From Hyphomicrobium_A sp963722495 (GTDB lineage: Bacteria > Pseudomonadota > Alphaproteobacteria > Rhizobiales > Hyphomicrobiaceae): DNA of 64,000 bases. Position 1 is the stretch's first letter. Every line of letters starts with the position of its first letter. Location: contig CAVRND010000011.1 in assembly GCA_963722495.1 (NCBI GenBank), forward strand, positions 248,001 through 312,000, in the 5' to 3' direction. Position numbers and translations under genes: made by a program. This document shows, piece after piece, positions 56,327 through 64,000 of the stretch. The notes under the pieces are model-generated. The model did not search any database and had not been told where the DNA came from. It was given only the letters and a program-made list of their open reading frames with translations.

Positions 56327-57067
56327 TCAAATGAGGCGGAGGGCCTTTAGGCTCGCATGTCCTTCACGCCCAACGATAATGTGATCGTGAACGGCTATTC
56401 CAAGGGGGGCCGCGCTGGCGACGATTTGCTTCGTCATGTCGATGTCGGCACGCGAGGGCGTGGGATCGCCCGAGGGGTGGTTGTGCACGAGAATGATTGC
56501 CGTTGCCGACAGCTCCAAAGCGCGCTTCACGACTTCGCGCACGTAGACCGGCGTGTGGTCGACGGTGCCCTCGCCTTGCACCTCGTCGGCGATGAGGCGG
56601 TTGCGCTTGTCGAGGAAGATGATGCGGAACTGCTCGCGATGCTCGTAGCCCTGCGCCGCACGCAGGTAGTCGAGCACCTGCTTACCCGATGACAGCGCCG
56701 GGCGCTGCACGACATCGTTGCGGACGAGGCGCAGCGCGGCGGCGCGGATCAGCTTCAGCTCGGTGACGACGCTGTCGCCGACGTCCTGCACTTCCTTGAG
56801 CCGCGGATCGGGCGCGTTGACCACCTCGGCGAAGGAGCCGAAGCGCGCCAGCAAGCGCTTGGCGATCCCCTTGGTGTCGCGGCGCGGAAGCGCGCGGAAC
56901 AGCACCAGCTCCAGCAGCTCGTAGTCGGGCAGCGCATCGGCGCCGCCCTTGCGGAAGCGATCGCGCAGGCGCTGGCGATGGCCGCTGTGGTCGGGGAGCG
57001 GCGCTTCGAGAAATGAGCGCTGCTCGTTTTCCGCCGTGCCGTCGCCGCCCTTATCGCGATCCGGCAT
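56327..57067 (-). CDS. radC: RadC family JAB-domain protein
   Basis: 246 aa. N-terminal helix-hairpin-helix-like part (PDYELLELVLFRALPRRDTK, RLLARFGSFAEVVNAPDPRL), then the JAMM domain with AIILVHNHPSGDPTPSRADI holding the His-x-His...Asp zinc site. Despite the name its role in repair is unproven. It starts 18 bp after map on the same strand. Confidence 0.92.
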   Translation of the reverse strand: MPDRDKGGDGTAENEQRSFLEAPLPDHSGHRQRLRDRFRKGGADALPDYELLELVLFRALPRRDTKGIAKRLLARFGSFAEVVNAPDPRLKEVQDVGDSVVTELKLIRAAALRLVRNDVVQRPALSSGKQVLDYLRAAQGYEHREQFRIIFLDKRNRLIADEVQGEGTVDHTPVYVREVVKRALELSATAIILVHNHPSGDPTPSRADIDMTKQIVASAAPLGIAVHDHIIVGREGHASLKALRLI

Positions 57068-57085
57068 GGCGGCTATCCATGAGCC

Positions 57086-57910
57086 CTAGTGGGCGTCGAA
57101 GCGGGGATAGTCGAGCCCGGCGGGAGAGTGCGTGAACACCTCGCATCCCGTTTCCGTCACGCCGACGCTGTGCTCGAACTGCGCCGAGAGCTCGCGGTCG
57201 CGCGTCACCGCCGTCCAGCCGTCGGGCAGCACCTTCACGTGCGGGCGGCCGAGATTGATCATCGGCTCGATGGTGAACAGCATGCCGGGCTCGAGCACGA
57301 CGCCTTCGCCCGCCTCGCCGTAGTGCAGGATGTTGGGGCGGTCGTGGAACACGCGGCCGAGGCCGTGGCCGCAGAAATCGCGCACGATCGAGCAGCGCTC
57401 GGCTTCCGCATAGGCCTGGATGGCGGCGCCGATGTGCCCCGTCGTGTTGCCGGGGCGGACCTCGGCGATGCCGCGCCGCAGGGCCTCGAAGGTGACGGCG
57501 ATCAGCCGCTCGGCCCGGCGCGCGATATGGCCGACGGGGTACATGCGGCTCGTGTCGCCATGCCAGCCGTCGACGATCAGCGTCACGTCGATGTTGATGA
57601 TGTCGCCGTCGCGCAGGGGCTTCGGCCCCGGGATGCCGTGGCAGACCACATGGTTGATGGAGGTGCAGATCGCCTTGGGGAAGCCGCGGTAGTTGAGCGG
57701 CGCCGGGTAGGCGTCGTTGTCGAGGGCGAAGCGCAGAACGCGCTCGTCCAGCTCCTCGGTGGTGACGCCCGGCTTCACATGCTCGGTCAGCATGTCGAGG
57801 GCCGCGGCCGCCAGCTGGCCGGCCTTGCGCATGCCCGCAAATGCTTCCGGTCCGTGCCGCCTGACCTTCCCGTCGCGGTCGGGTGCGCGACCGACTTCCA
57901 CGTTCGACAT
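57086..57910 (-). CDS. map: methionine aminopeptidase
   Basis: Removes N-terminal Met. 274 aa. Seen: GMRKAGQLAAAALDMLTEHV, NYRGFPKAICTSINHVVCHG (His), DGDIINIDVTLIVDGWHGDT (two metal Asp), DFCGHGLGRVFHDRPNILHY (His), LFTIEPMINLGRPHVKVLPD (Glu) and QFEHSVGVTETGCEVFT (Glu). Start ATG 57910. Type I enzyme with a short N-terminal extension. Confidence 0.96.
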   Translation of the reverse strand: MSNVEVGRAPDRDGKVRRHGPEAFAGMRKAGQLAAAALDMLTEHVKPGVTTEELDERVLRFALDNDAYPAPLNYRGFPKAICTSINHVVCHGIPGPKPLRDGDIINIDVTLIVDGWHGDTSRMYPVGHIARRAERLIAVTFEALRRGIAEVRPGNTTGHIGAAIQAYAEAERCSIVRDFCGHGLGRVFHDRPNILHYGEAGEGVVLEPGMLFTIEPMINLGRPHVKVLPDGWTAVTRDRELSAQFEHSVGVTETGCEVFTHSPAGLDYPRFDAH

Positions 57911-58065
57911 GAGTGGTTCCTGTTCCGTGCCGCCCAGCTCTGGAAATGTAGTGCAAATTGCGCCGCACGCAATAAACGAACGGCGCGCCTTCGATATGCG
58001 CGCCGCAACGTCAATCAATGATGAACCGGAGCGCCCCTGGGACGCCCTGGGCGCCTCGCGGCGAC

Positions 58066-58722
58066 TTAGGCCTTGGGGGCCTCTTCCTCGGCCGGCACTT
58101 CGGCGGCGGAGGCTTCGGCGATGAGGCGCTGGGCCTGGCCGACCCAATCGTCCTTCTCGATGCGGCCGCTGAGCTGCAGCACTTCATCGATGTTGGCGAT
58201 GTCTTCGTCCGACAGGTTGGCGATCTGATCGAGCTTGACGACGTTGAGCTGGCGCAGGCGGCCGACGAGATCGGCGTCGATGCCCTTGATCTGCGTGAGG
58301 TCGTCCGGCTCGCCCTTCTGCTTCTTGAAGCCCTTCCACTGGGCGTTCAGGCGGCGGGCGCGCGCATCCGAGCGCTCGACGATACGGGCCGACTTGCCGC
58401 GGCGGCCACGCAGGTAATACAGCTTCGCGCGACGCACTTTGCCGCGGCGGATGACTTCGATCTCGGCGATGTAGGGCGAGTAGATCGGGAACACGCGCTC
58501 CACGCCCTCGCCGTACGAGATCTTGCGGACGGTGAAGTTCTCGTTGATGCCGGCGCCGGAGCGGCCGATGACGACGCCCTCGTAGGCCTGGGTGCGGACG
58601 TTATCGCCCTCGATGACCTTCACCATCACCTTGACGGTGTCGCCGGGGCCGAACTCCGGCACGCCGCGCTTCGCCGTGACGGCGTTCATCTGCTCGCGCT
58701 CGATCTCTTGGATAACGTTCAT
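58066..58722 (-). CDS. rplS: 50S ribosomal protein L19 with long C-terminal extension
   Basis: 218 aa; ordinary L19 has about 115-130. Residues 1-120 are L19: MNVIQEIEREQMNAVTAKRG, FGPGDTVKVMVKVIEGDNVR, AYEGVVIGRSGAGINENFTV, VRRAKLYYLRGRRGKSARIV. The remainder contains a helix-hairpin-helix-like repeat, LTQIKGIDADLVGRLRQLNV, NLSDEDIANIDEVLQLSGRI and EKDDWVGQAQRLIAEASAA, like the extension seen on some Rhizobiales L21 or NuoE proteins. One continuous frame, no indel. trmD is upstream but separated by a membrane-protein gene on the other strand. Confidence 0.93.
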   Translation of the reverse strand: MNVIQEIEREQMNAVTAKRGVPEFGPGDTVKVMVKVIEGDNVRTQAYEGVVIGRSGAGINENFTVRKISYGEGVERVFPIYSPYIAEIEVIRRGKVRRAKLYYLRGRRGKSARIVERSDARARRLNAQWKGFKKQKGEPDDLTQIKGIDADLVGRLRQLNVVKLDQIANLSDEDIANIDEVLQLSGRIEKDDWVGQAQRLIAEASAAEVPAEEEAPKA

Positions 58723-58899
58723 GAGGCACCTTAACATAGCAATGAACCGTCGAGGCACGGCCAACGGGCCGGCACCCCTTTACGGCAAGCCTTGGGGAAT
58801 TTGCCCGGGTCATAGCCGAAACACTTGGGCTTGTCGATACGGTCGAGGGCGATTTGTCGCCCACAGCGCGTCACGGCGCGCGTAGTTAAGGGGGCTCGC

Positions 58900-59278
58900 A
58901 TGTCGCTCGTCAATGTGGCCCGGTTTCTGGCCGGTGCCTGGGTGCTGCTCAGCTGCGGCGTGTTCGTGGCGATGCTCAACGGCTTCAAGCTGCATGAGGC
59001 GGTGATTTTGGCGGTGTGGGTCGCGGCACCGCTTCCGATCGCCTACGGGGCCGGGCGTTGGCTGGCGAAGACGCGAAGGTGCTTGGACGGCCGTCGTGGC
59101 GGGCCTGGCAGTGGCCTTCGCCCTGGGCGCCTGGCTCTATTGGGATGCGTTCCTCGGCCGCAGCAGCCGCGAGGAGAGCCTGGCGGGGCTGATCGTCCTG
59201 GTGGCGCCGATCTACCAGCTCGTCGTGCTCGCCGTCGCGCTGGTGGCGGTTTGGCTGCTGAGCCGCTCCGCCCGCTAG
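58900..59278 (+). CDS. small membrane protein (one insertion)
   Basis: About 125 aa, four hydrophobic helices: VARFLAGAWVLLSCGVFVAM, HEAVILAVWVAAPLPIAYGA, then after one extra base near 59081 TAVVAGLAVAFALGAWLYWD and GLIVLVAPIYQLVVLAVALV. Ends SRSAR with TAG inside the CTAG shared with the trmD stop. Function unknown. It separates rplS from trmD, which are usually adjacent. Confidence 0.65.
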
Positions 59279-59994
59279 CTTTTCGGCTTCAAAAGATCCG
59301 GACGCCGCTGGGCCGTGATGCGCTCGGCCTCGCGGCGGCGCCACTCGGCGATCTTCTTGTGGTCGCCGGAAAGCAGCACCTCGGGGATGGTGTGGCCCTC
59401 CCACTCGCGCGGCTTGGTGTAGTGCGGATATTCGAGCAGGCCGTCTTCGAAGCTTTCCTCCGAAAGCGAGCCCTCGGCGCCGATGACGCCGGGCAGCAGC
59501 CGCACGCAGGCGTCGATCAGCACCATGGCCGCCAGCTCGCCGCCCGACAGCACGTAGTCGCCGATCGACACTTCGCGCATGCCGCGGCCGGTGATGACGC
59601 GCTCGTCGACGCCTTCGAAGCGCCCGGCCAGCAGCAGCGCGCCGGGGCCGGCGGCGAGCTCGGACGCGAGCGACTGCGTCAGCGGCTCGCCGCGCGGCGA
59701 CAGGTAGATCAGCGGGGCATCCGCTTCCTCGCTGCGCGCGTGATCGATGGCGGCCGCGAGCACGTCGGCGCGCATCACCATGCCGGCGCCGCCACCGGTC
59801 GGCGTGTCATCGACCGTGCGATGGCGGCCAAGGCCGAAGTCGCGGATCTGCAGCGCGCGCAGCGACCACAGGCCTGCTTCCAGCGCGCCGCCGACGAGCG
59901 ATACGCCGAGCGGCCCCGGGAACATTTCCGGAAACAGCGTCAGCACCGTTGCCCGCCAGGGCGGGCGCTCACCTTTGTTTGGAAAATGCGGCAT
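59275..59994 (-). CDS. trmD: tRNA (guanine-N1-)-methyltransferase
   Basis: Makes m1G37. 239 aa. Seen: RATVLTLFPEMFPGPLGVSL, GRHRTVDDTPTGGGAGMVMR, APLIYLSPRGEPLTQSLASE, AGRFEGVDERVITGRGMREV and the trefoil-knot SIGDYVLSGGELAAMVLIDA, then HYTKPREWEGHTIPEVLLSG. Start ATG 59994 rather than the upstream alternative. Its usual partner rimM is 46 kb away. Confidence 0.95.
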   Translation of the reverse strand: MPHFPNKGERPPWRATVLTLFPEMFPGPLGVSLVGGALEAGLWSLRALQIRDFGLGRHRTVDDTPTGGGAGMVMRADVLAAAIDHARSEEADAPLIYLSPRGEPLTQSLASELAAGPGALLLAGRFEGVDERVITGRGMREVSIGDYVLSGGELAAMVLIDACVRLLPGVIGAEGSLSEESFEDGLLEYPHYTKPREWEGHTIPEVLLSGDHKKIAEWRRREAERITAQRRPDLLKPKS

Positions 59995-60012
59995 GGCTAA
60001 TCCACACAACTT

Positions 60013-60115
60013 CCCCTCCCCCCTTGTGGGGGAGGGTTAGGGAGGGGGGTGTCCACGACATCTAGAGGTGGTGCACCACGCCCCACCCCGGCCCTCCCCC
60101 GTCAAGGGGGAGGGG
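60013..60115. repeat. C/G-rich compound hairpin repeat
   Basis: CCCTCCCCC pairs with GGGGGAGGG twice: 60014-60022 with 60028-60036, and 60092-60100 with 60106-60114. Between them is a perfect 12-bp palindrome GTGGTGCACCAC (60068-60079). The plan is hairpin-palindrome-hairpin, with outer ends also inverted. Similar C/G-rich intergenic palindromes are widespread in alphaproteobacterial genomes. It fills the gap between trmD and the DUF1330 gene. Confidence 0.8.
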
Positions 60116-60147
60116 AGAAGCGGGTAGAGGTCGCTAGCGACTCGAGA

Positions 60148-60435
60148 TCAGACGCCTTCGACGACGACCATGTGCAGCGTGCCGGCGCCCTGCCGCGCCT
60201 TCTTGGCCTCGGCGTATTCCGGCGAGTTGGCATAGCCGTGCGCCTTATCGAAGCTGTCGAACTCGAGCACCACGTTGCGCGCCAGGCCGTCGCCTTCGAC
60301 GATCTCGGCCTTGCCGCCGCGCACGATCGGCCTGCCGCCGAACTTTTCGAGGGCGACCTTCGACTTGGTCACGTACTCAGCCCACTTCTCCGGGTTGGTC
60401 ACCTCGGCGCGGACGATCACATATCCCTTGGGCAT
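60148..60435 (-). CDS. DUF1330 domain protein
   Basis: 95 aa, dimeric alpha-beta barrel type: MPKGYVIVRAEVTNPEKWAE, KFGGRPIVRGGKAEIVEGDG, LEFDSFDKAHGYANSPEYAE. Matches DUF1330, cytosolic proteins of unknown function. AGGAG precedes the ATG. It follows pyrF by 27 bp and is probably co-transcribed. Confidence 0.9.
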   Translation of the reverse strand: MPKGYVIVRAEVTNPEKWAEYVTKSKVALEKFGGRPIVRGGKAEIVEGDGLARNVVLEFDSFDKAHGYANSPEYAEAKKARQGAGTLHMVVVEGV

Positions 60436-60462
60436 GGGCTCTAACTCCTCCCGTCGTTTCTA

Positions 60463-61188
60463 TCAGCCGGCCTTGGGGCTCGGCGTCAGTGCTTCGCGGA
60501 TGTGGTTGATAAAGTTCTCAGCGATCATCTTGGGATCGTCCGCCTGCGTGATCGGCCGGCCGACGACGATATAGTCGGCGCCGGACGCGATGGCGCGGCC
60601 GGGCGTCGTAACCCGCTCCTGGTCGTCGGTGGCGGTGCCCGTGAGGCGGATGCCCGGCGTGACGATCAGGAAACCCGGCCCGACCGCCTCGCGGATGCGG
60701 GCGGCTTCCTGGCCCGAGGCGATGACGCCGTCGAAACCGGATTCACGCGCCAGCTTGGCGCGGCGCAGGACGAGATCGGCAGGGCTGAGCGATGAGCCCT
60801 GCTGCCGCAGATCCTCTTCGGTAAGGCTGGTCAACACGGTGACGGCCAGCAGCTTCATCTTGCTGGAGCCGCGGCCCGCAACGGCGGCGCGCATCGTCTT
60901 GAGGTCGTGGCCGTGCACGGTGAGGAAGTCGACGCCGAACTCGGTCGCGTTGGCAACGGCGCGCTCGACCGTGTTGCCGATGTCGAGCAGCTTCATGTCG
61001 AGAAAGACGTGCTTGTGTTGGCCTTTAAGGGCGCGGGCCATGTCGAGGCCGCCGGCGAACAGCAGTTCGAGCCCGAGCTTGTAGAAGGACACCGTGCCGC
61101 CGAGCGTCGCTACCAGGCGGTGCGCTTCCTCGACCGTCGGCATGTCGAGGGCGACGATCAGGCGGTCTTTAGCGGTCGGCGAGGTCAT
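60463..61188 (-). CDS. pyrF: orotidine 5'-phosphate decarboxylase
   Basis: Last step of UMP synthesis. 241 aa. Seen: RLIVALDMPTVEEAHRLVAT, FYKLGLELLFAGG, HVFLDMKLLDIGNTVERAVA (catalytic Asp-x-Lys-xx-Asp), FLTVHGHDLKTM, GFLIVTPGIRL and GADYIVVGRPITQADDP. Start ATG 61188 is chosen because homology begins there. A FMN reductase gene lies 32 bp upstream. Confidence 0.95.
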   Translation of the reverse strand: MTSPTAKDRLIVALDMPTVEEAHRLVATLGGTVSFYKLGLELLFAGGLDMARALKGQHKHVFLDMKLLDIGNTVERAVANATEFGVDFLTVHGHDLKTMRAAVAGRGSSKMKLLAVTVLTSLTEEDLRQQGSSLSPADLVLRRAKLARESGFDGVIASGQEAARIREAVGPGFLIVTPGIRLTGTATDDQERVTTPGRAIASGADYIVVGRPITQADDPKMIAENFINHIREALTPSPKAG

Positions 61189-61220
61189 GGTTGGAAGCGC
61201 GCTGGAAGGGGGCTGGGGCG

Positions 61221-61809
61221 CTACCCATGCAGCACATGCGCGGCGCGCGCAAGCTTCTGGATCAGGGCCTTGAAGGCCTCCTGGCTGTCCTTGTTCTTGA
61301 GGTGCCCGTCCTCGCCGTAGGCGTCCTTGGCGCGCGGGCACGGCGAACTGATCGGGCAGCACCAGGGCGCCGAGGCCGAGCTCCAGCACCTGGCGCACGG
61401 TGGTCAGGCTGCGCAGCCCGCCCATGCCGCCGTTGGAAGAGGAGCCGAGCGCGAACACGCGGGTCTTGTAGACCTCGACCGGCGCCTCGCCTTCGTCACG
61501 CACGTGGCTGACCCAGTCGAGCGTGTTCTTGAGCAGCGGCGTGATCGAGGCGTTGTATTCGGGGCTGGCGATGAAGATGCCGCTGTGGGCCATCATCAGC
61601 GCCTTGAACTTGTGGGCGTTCTCGGGCTGGCCCTCGGCCGCTTCGAGATCGCCGTTGTAGATCGGCATGGGGTAGTCGCCGAGATCGGCGAATGTCGCGG
61701 GAATGCCGTTGGCATCGGCAATCATGCTGCCGAGCCGCGCCAGCTGCTTGTTGAACGACCCGGTCCGCGACGACCCGGCGAAGAAGAGAAGCCGCACCGG
61801 TGTCGTCAT
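61221..61809 (-). CDS. NADPH-dependent FMN reductase family protein (one insertion)
   Basis: Flavodoxin-fold oxidoreductase, about 195 aa. Seen: RLLFFAGSSRTGSFNKQLAR (FMN phosphate loop), ADLGDYPMPIYNGDLEA, GIFIASPEYNASITPLLKNT, RVFALGSSSNGGMGGLRSLT. After VLPDQFAVP one extra C near 61338 shifts the frame; the true end KDAYGEDGHLKNKDSQEAFK and TAG at 61221 follow. It may reduce quinones or azo compounds. Confidence 0.85.
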
Positions 61810-61817
61810 TGGGGACC

Positions 61818-62957
61818 TTAGCTTCCCTTGCCTTCGAAGAAGTCTTTGACGCGGGCGAAGAAGCCGGCGCTTTCCGGGCTCGTCTCCTTGTGGCTCTCGC
61901 GCTCGAACTCTTCGAGCAGCTCGCGCTGGCGCTTGGTCAGGCTCTTGGGCGTCTCCACCTCGACCTGGATGTACATGTCGCCGTTCACCTTCGAGCGCAG
62001 CACCGGCATGCCCTTGCCCTTGAGGCGGAACTGCTTGCCGCTCTCGGAGCCTTCGGGAACCTTGATGCGCGTGGCACCGCCTTCGACGGTCGGCACCTCG
62101 ATGTTGCCGCCGAGCGCCGCCGTCGTCATGGCGATCGGCACCTTGCAGAAGATGTCGGCGCCGTCGCGCTGGAAGAACTCGTGCGGCTTGATGGACAGGA
62201 AAATGTAGAGGTCGCCCGCCGGGCCGCCGCGCAGGCCGGCCTCGCCTTCGCCGGCGAGACGGATGCGCGTGCCGTCCTCGACGCCGGGCGGAATGTTGAC
62301 GGAGAGCGTGCGCTCCTTGGTGACGCGGCCCGAGCCGTGGCAGTTGCCGCACGGATCCTCGATGGTCTCGCCGCGGCCCTGGCAGCTGGGACAGGTGCGC
62401 TCGATGGTGAAGAAGCCCTGGCTCGCACGCACCTTGCCGTGGCCGGCGCAGGTGGGGCAGGTCGTCGGCTTGGTGCCGGCGCGCGCGCCCGAGCCCTAGC
62501 ATGTTTCACAGGAAACGGAGGTCGGCACGCGGATCTGCGCCGTCTTGCCGACGTAGGCTTCCGATAGAGTGATCTCGAGATTGTAGCGCAGGTCGGCGCC
62601 GCGCTCGCGCGCCGTGCGCGAGCGCGCGCCGCCGCCGCGACGGCCGCCCATGAACTCGCCGAACAGATCATCGAAGATGTCGGACATCGAGGAAGCGAAG
62701 TCGGGGCCGAAGCCGCGAGCGCCGCCGCCGTGCTCGAAGGCGGCATGGCCGAAGTGGTCGTAGGCGGCGCGCTTCTGCGGGTCCTTCAGGACCTCGTAGG
62801 CCTCGTTCAGCTCCTTGAAGCGAACTTCCGCCTGCATGTCGCCAGGGTTGCGATCGGGATGGAGCTCCTTGGCGAGCCGCCGGTAGGCGGACTTGAGCTC
62901 CTGCTCGCCTGCGCCCCGCGCAAGGCCGAGCGTTTCATAGTAGTCGCGCTTGGCCAT
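61818..62957 (-). CDS. dnaJ: chaperone DnaJ with in-frame amber codon
   Basis: 379 codons. J domain MAKRDYYETLGLARGAGEQE with KELHPDRNPGD (HPD), G/F region, four zinc motifs, then the C-terminal substrate domains (SVNIPPGVEDGTRIRLAGEG, HEFFQRDGADIFCKVPIAMT). The first zinc motif reads CETC-stop-GSGA: a TAG at codon 154 (62496-62498) replaces the residue usually between Cys and Gly-x-Gly. Both sides are in the same frame, so it is a substitution, not an indel; AAG (Lys) would restore the motif. The other motifs CPTCAGHG, CPSCQGRG and CGNCHGSG are intact. Partner dnaK is just upstream. Confidence 0.9.
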
Positions 62958-63125
62958 GTTCAGCGCGGGTCCTTCGGTCTCGTCCACTGGCGATTGCCCT
63001 GTAATTTGGAGATAGCGATGTTTTTGGCGCGGGGGAAGGGTGAGCCGACCTTGAAGGTATGTGGAGCGCCTGCCCTGTTGCCGCAACCGGGCGGGTCAAC
63101 CTGATCGATGCGGCCCGGTTAAGCA

Positions 63126-63151
63126 CGAGCCCGGCCTCTCGGCCGGGCTCG
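63126..63151. terminator. hairpin between dnaK and dnaJ
   Basis: CGAGCCCGGCC (63126-63136), loop TCTC, GGCCGGGCTCG (63141-63151): an 11-bp perfect stem. No long T-tract follows on the minus strand, so it may be an attenuator or processing site that lowers dnaJ relative to dnaK rather than a full stop. Confidence 0.5.
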
Positions 63152-63188
63152 GTTAGTTTCAAGCGGTTGGGTCGCTCGAGCGGAGTGC

Positions 63189-64000
63189 TTAGGCCGACTT
63201 CTTCTTGTCGTCCTTCACTTCCTCGAAGTCGGCGTCGACGACGTTCTCATCGCCCGAGGCCGAGCCGCCATCGCCCGTCCCGGCTTCTCCGCCGGCTGCG
63301 CCGGAGCCCTGCTGAGCCGAGTAGATGGCTTCGCCGATCTTCATGGCCGCCTGGGCAAGGTTGGTCGTCGCGGTCTTGATGCGCTCAACGTCCTCGGAAG
63401 ACAGGGTCTCCTTGAGATCGGCGATCGCCTTCTCGACGTCGGGCTTGGCGGCCGCAACGGCCGCGTTGCTCTCATTCTCCTGCAGCTGCTTCTCGGTTGC
63501 GTGGACCAGCGCCTCGGCGTGGTTCCTGGCTTCGATCAGCTCGCGCTTCTGCTTGTCCTCGGCCGCGTGAGCTTCGGCATCCTTGACCATCCTCTCGACC
63601 TCGGCGTCCGACAGACCGCCGGAAGCCTGGATGCGGACCGACTGCTCTTTGGCGGTCGCCTTGTCCTTGGCCGAGACGTGCACGATGCCGTTGGCGTCGA
63701 TGTCGAACGTGACCTCGATCTGCGGCACGCCGCGCGGCGCCGGCGGAATGCCGACGAGGTCGAACTGGCCGAGCAGCTTGTTGTCGGCCGCCAGCTCGCG
63801 CTCGCCTTGGCTGACACGGATGGTGACGGCGTTCTGGCTGTCCTCGGCAGTCGAGAACGTCTGGCTCTTCTTGGTCGGGATCGTCGTGTTGCGCTCGATG
63901 AGGCGCGTGAACACGCCGCCCAGCGTCTCGATGCCGAGCGACAGCGGAGTCACGTCGAGCAACAGGACGTCCTTGACCTCGCCCTGCAGCACGCCGGCCT
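63189..64000 (-). CDS. dnaK: chaperone DnaK, C-terminal part
   Basis: Open to the window edge; 269 codons seen plus part of one. LQGEVKDVLLLDVTPLSLGI, ETLGGVFTRLIERNTTIPTK, the substrate-binding domain GVPQIEVTFDIDANGIVHVS, the helical lid with ERMVKDAEAHAAEDKQKREL, and a Gly/Asp tail ending VVDADFEEVKDDKKKSA, as in alphaproteobacterial DnaK. The ATPase domain lies outside. dnaJ follows 231 bp downstream. Confidence 0.96.
   Translation of the reverse strand, partial: AGVLQGEVKDVLLLDVTPLSLGIETLGGVFTRLIERNTTIPTKKSQTFSTAEDSQNAVTIRVSQGERELAADNKLLGQFDLVGIPPAPRGVPQIEVTFDIDANGIVHVSAKDKATAKEQSVRIQASGGLSDAEVERMVKDAEAHAAEDKQKRELIEARNHAEALVHATEKQLQENESNAAVAAAKPDVEKAIADLKETLSSEDVERIKTATTNLAQAAMKIGEAIYSAQQGSGAAGGEAGTGDGGSASGDENVVDADFEEVKDDKKKSA

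Noticed and set aside
60463..62502. 679-codon continuous minus-strand frame through dnaJ, the FMN reductase and pyrF
   Set aside because: It only appears as a fusion because of one inserted base in the FMN reductase and coincidental openness; each part has its own start and family boundaries.

Overview
The window is high-GC chromosomal DNA from an alphaproteobacterium, most likely order Hyphomicrobiales (Rhizobiales), perhaps Hyphomicrobiaceae-like. The family-level placement is an inference from gene content and from neighbourhoods common in that order: dapF-mtaB-ftsY-yciB, ubiH-like/tesB/glnK/amtB, ftsK/lolA, hslVU divergent from hisB, and ffh-rpsP-rimM. Nearly everything is core metabolism, translation, protein targeting and envelope biology. 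There is no rRNA, no tRNA, no CRISPR array, no phage and no transposase.

Layout. 0-3 kb: end of a DUF4337 protein, leuB, asd, a MarR regulator. 3.5-8.5 kb (minus strand): dapF, mtaB, ftsY and two tandem yciB genes. 8.5-13.3 kb: a PQQ-type sugar dehydrogenase, then ffh-rpsP-(GrlR-like)-rimM. 13.3-17.5 kb: UbiH-like hydroxylase, tesB, glnK, amtB. 17.6-25.1 kb: L,D-transpeptidase, response regulator, cyclic-nucleotide-binding protein, a possible small RNA, lolA, ftsK, aminotransferase, small lipoprotein. 25.2-30.9 kb: leuD, glyoxalase-like protein, DUF2244, nth, GGDEF/EAL protein. 30.9-39.6 kb: hisF, hisA, two small plus-strand genes (one Cas2/SinR-like behind a LexA-type box), a large L,D-transpeptidase, hisH, DUF2628, hisB, hslV, hslU. 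39.6-49.5 kb: M19 dipeptidase, a YiiX-like hydrolase, a Kef-type antiporter, an autotransporter-like protein, rlmN and small membrane or secreted proteins. 49.6-57.9 kb: MarR, DUF1398, argG, aldehyde dehydrogenase/TetR pair, asparagine synthase, radC, map. 58-64 kb: rplS, trmD, pyrF, FMN reductase, dnaJ, dnaK (running off the end).

Pathways represented are leucine (leuB, leuD; leuC not here), aspartate/lysine (asd, dapF, a DapC-like aminotransferase), histidine (hisBHAF), arginine (argG), the SRP route (ffh, ftsY), ribosome and tRNA maturation (rpsP, rimM, rplS, trmD, rlmN, mtaB), protein quality control (hslVU, dnaKJ) and PII/Amt nitrogen sensing.

Two things colour the reading. First, about 20 genes, most of them housekeeping, carry single-base indels, roughly 30 insertions against 6 deletions. 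This looks like sequencing or assembly error rather than gene decay, so I give full gene spans and describe each break. Second, there is real non-coding structure: a two-copy compound palindromic repeat with compensatory base changes, a C/G-rich hairpin repeat, palindromic operators next to MarR and TetR genes, a LexA-type box, and a terminator-bounded candidate small RNA.
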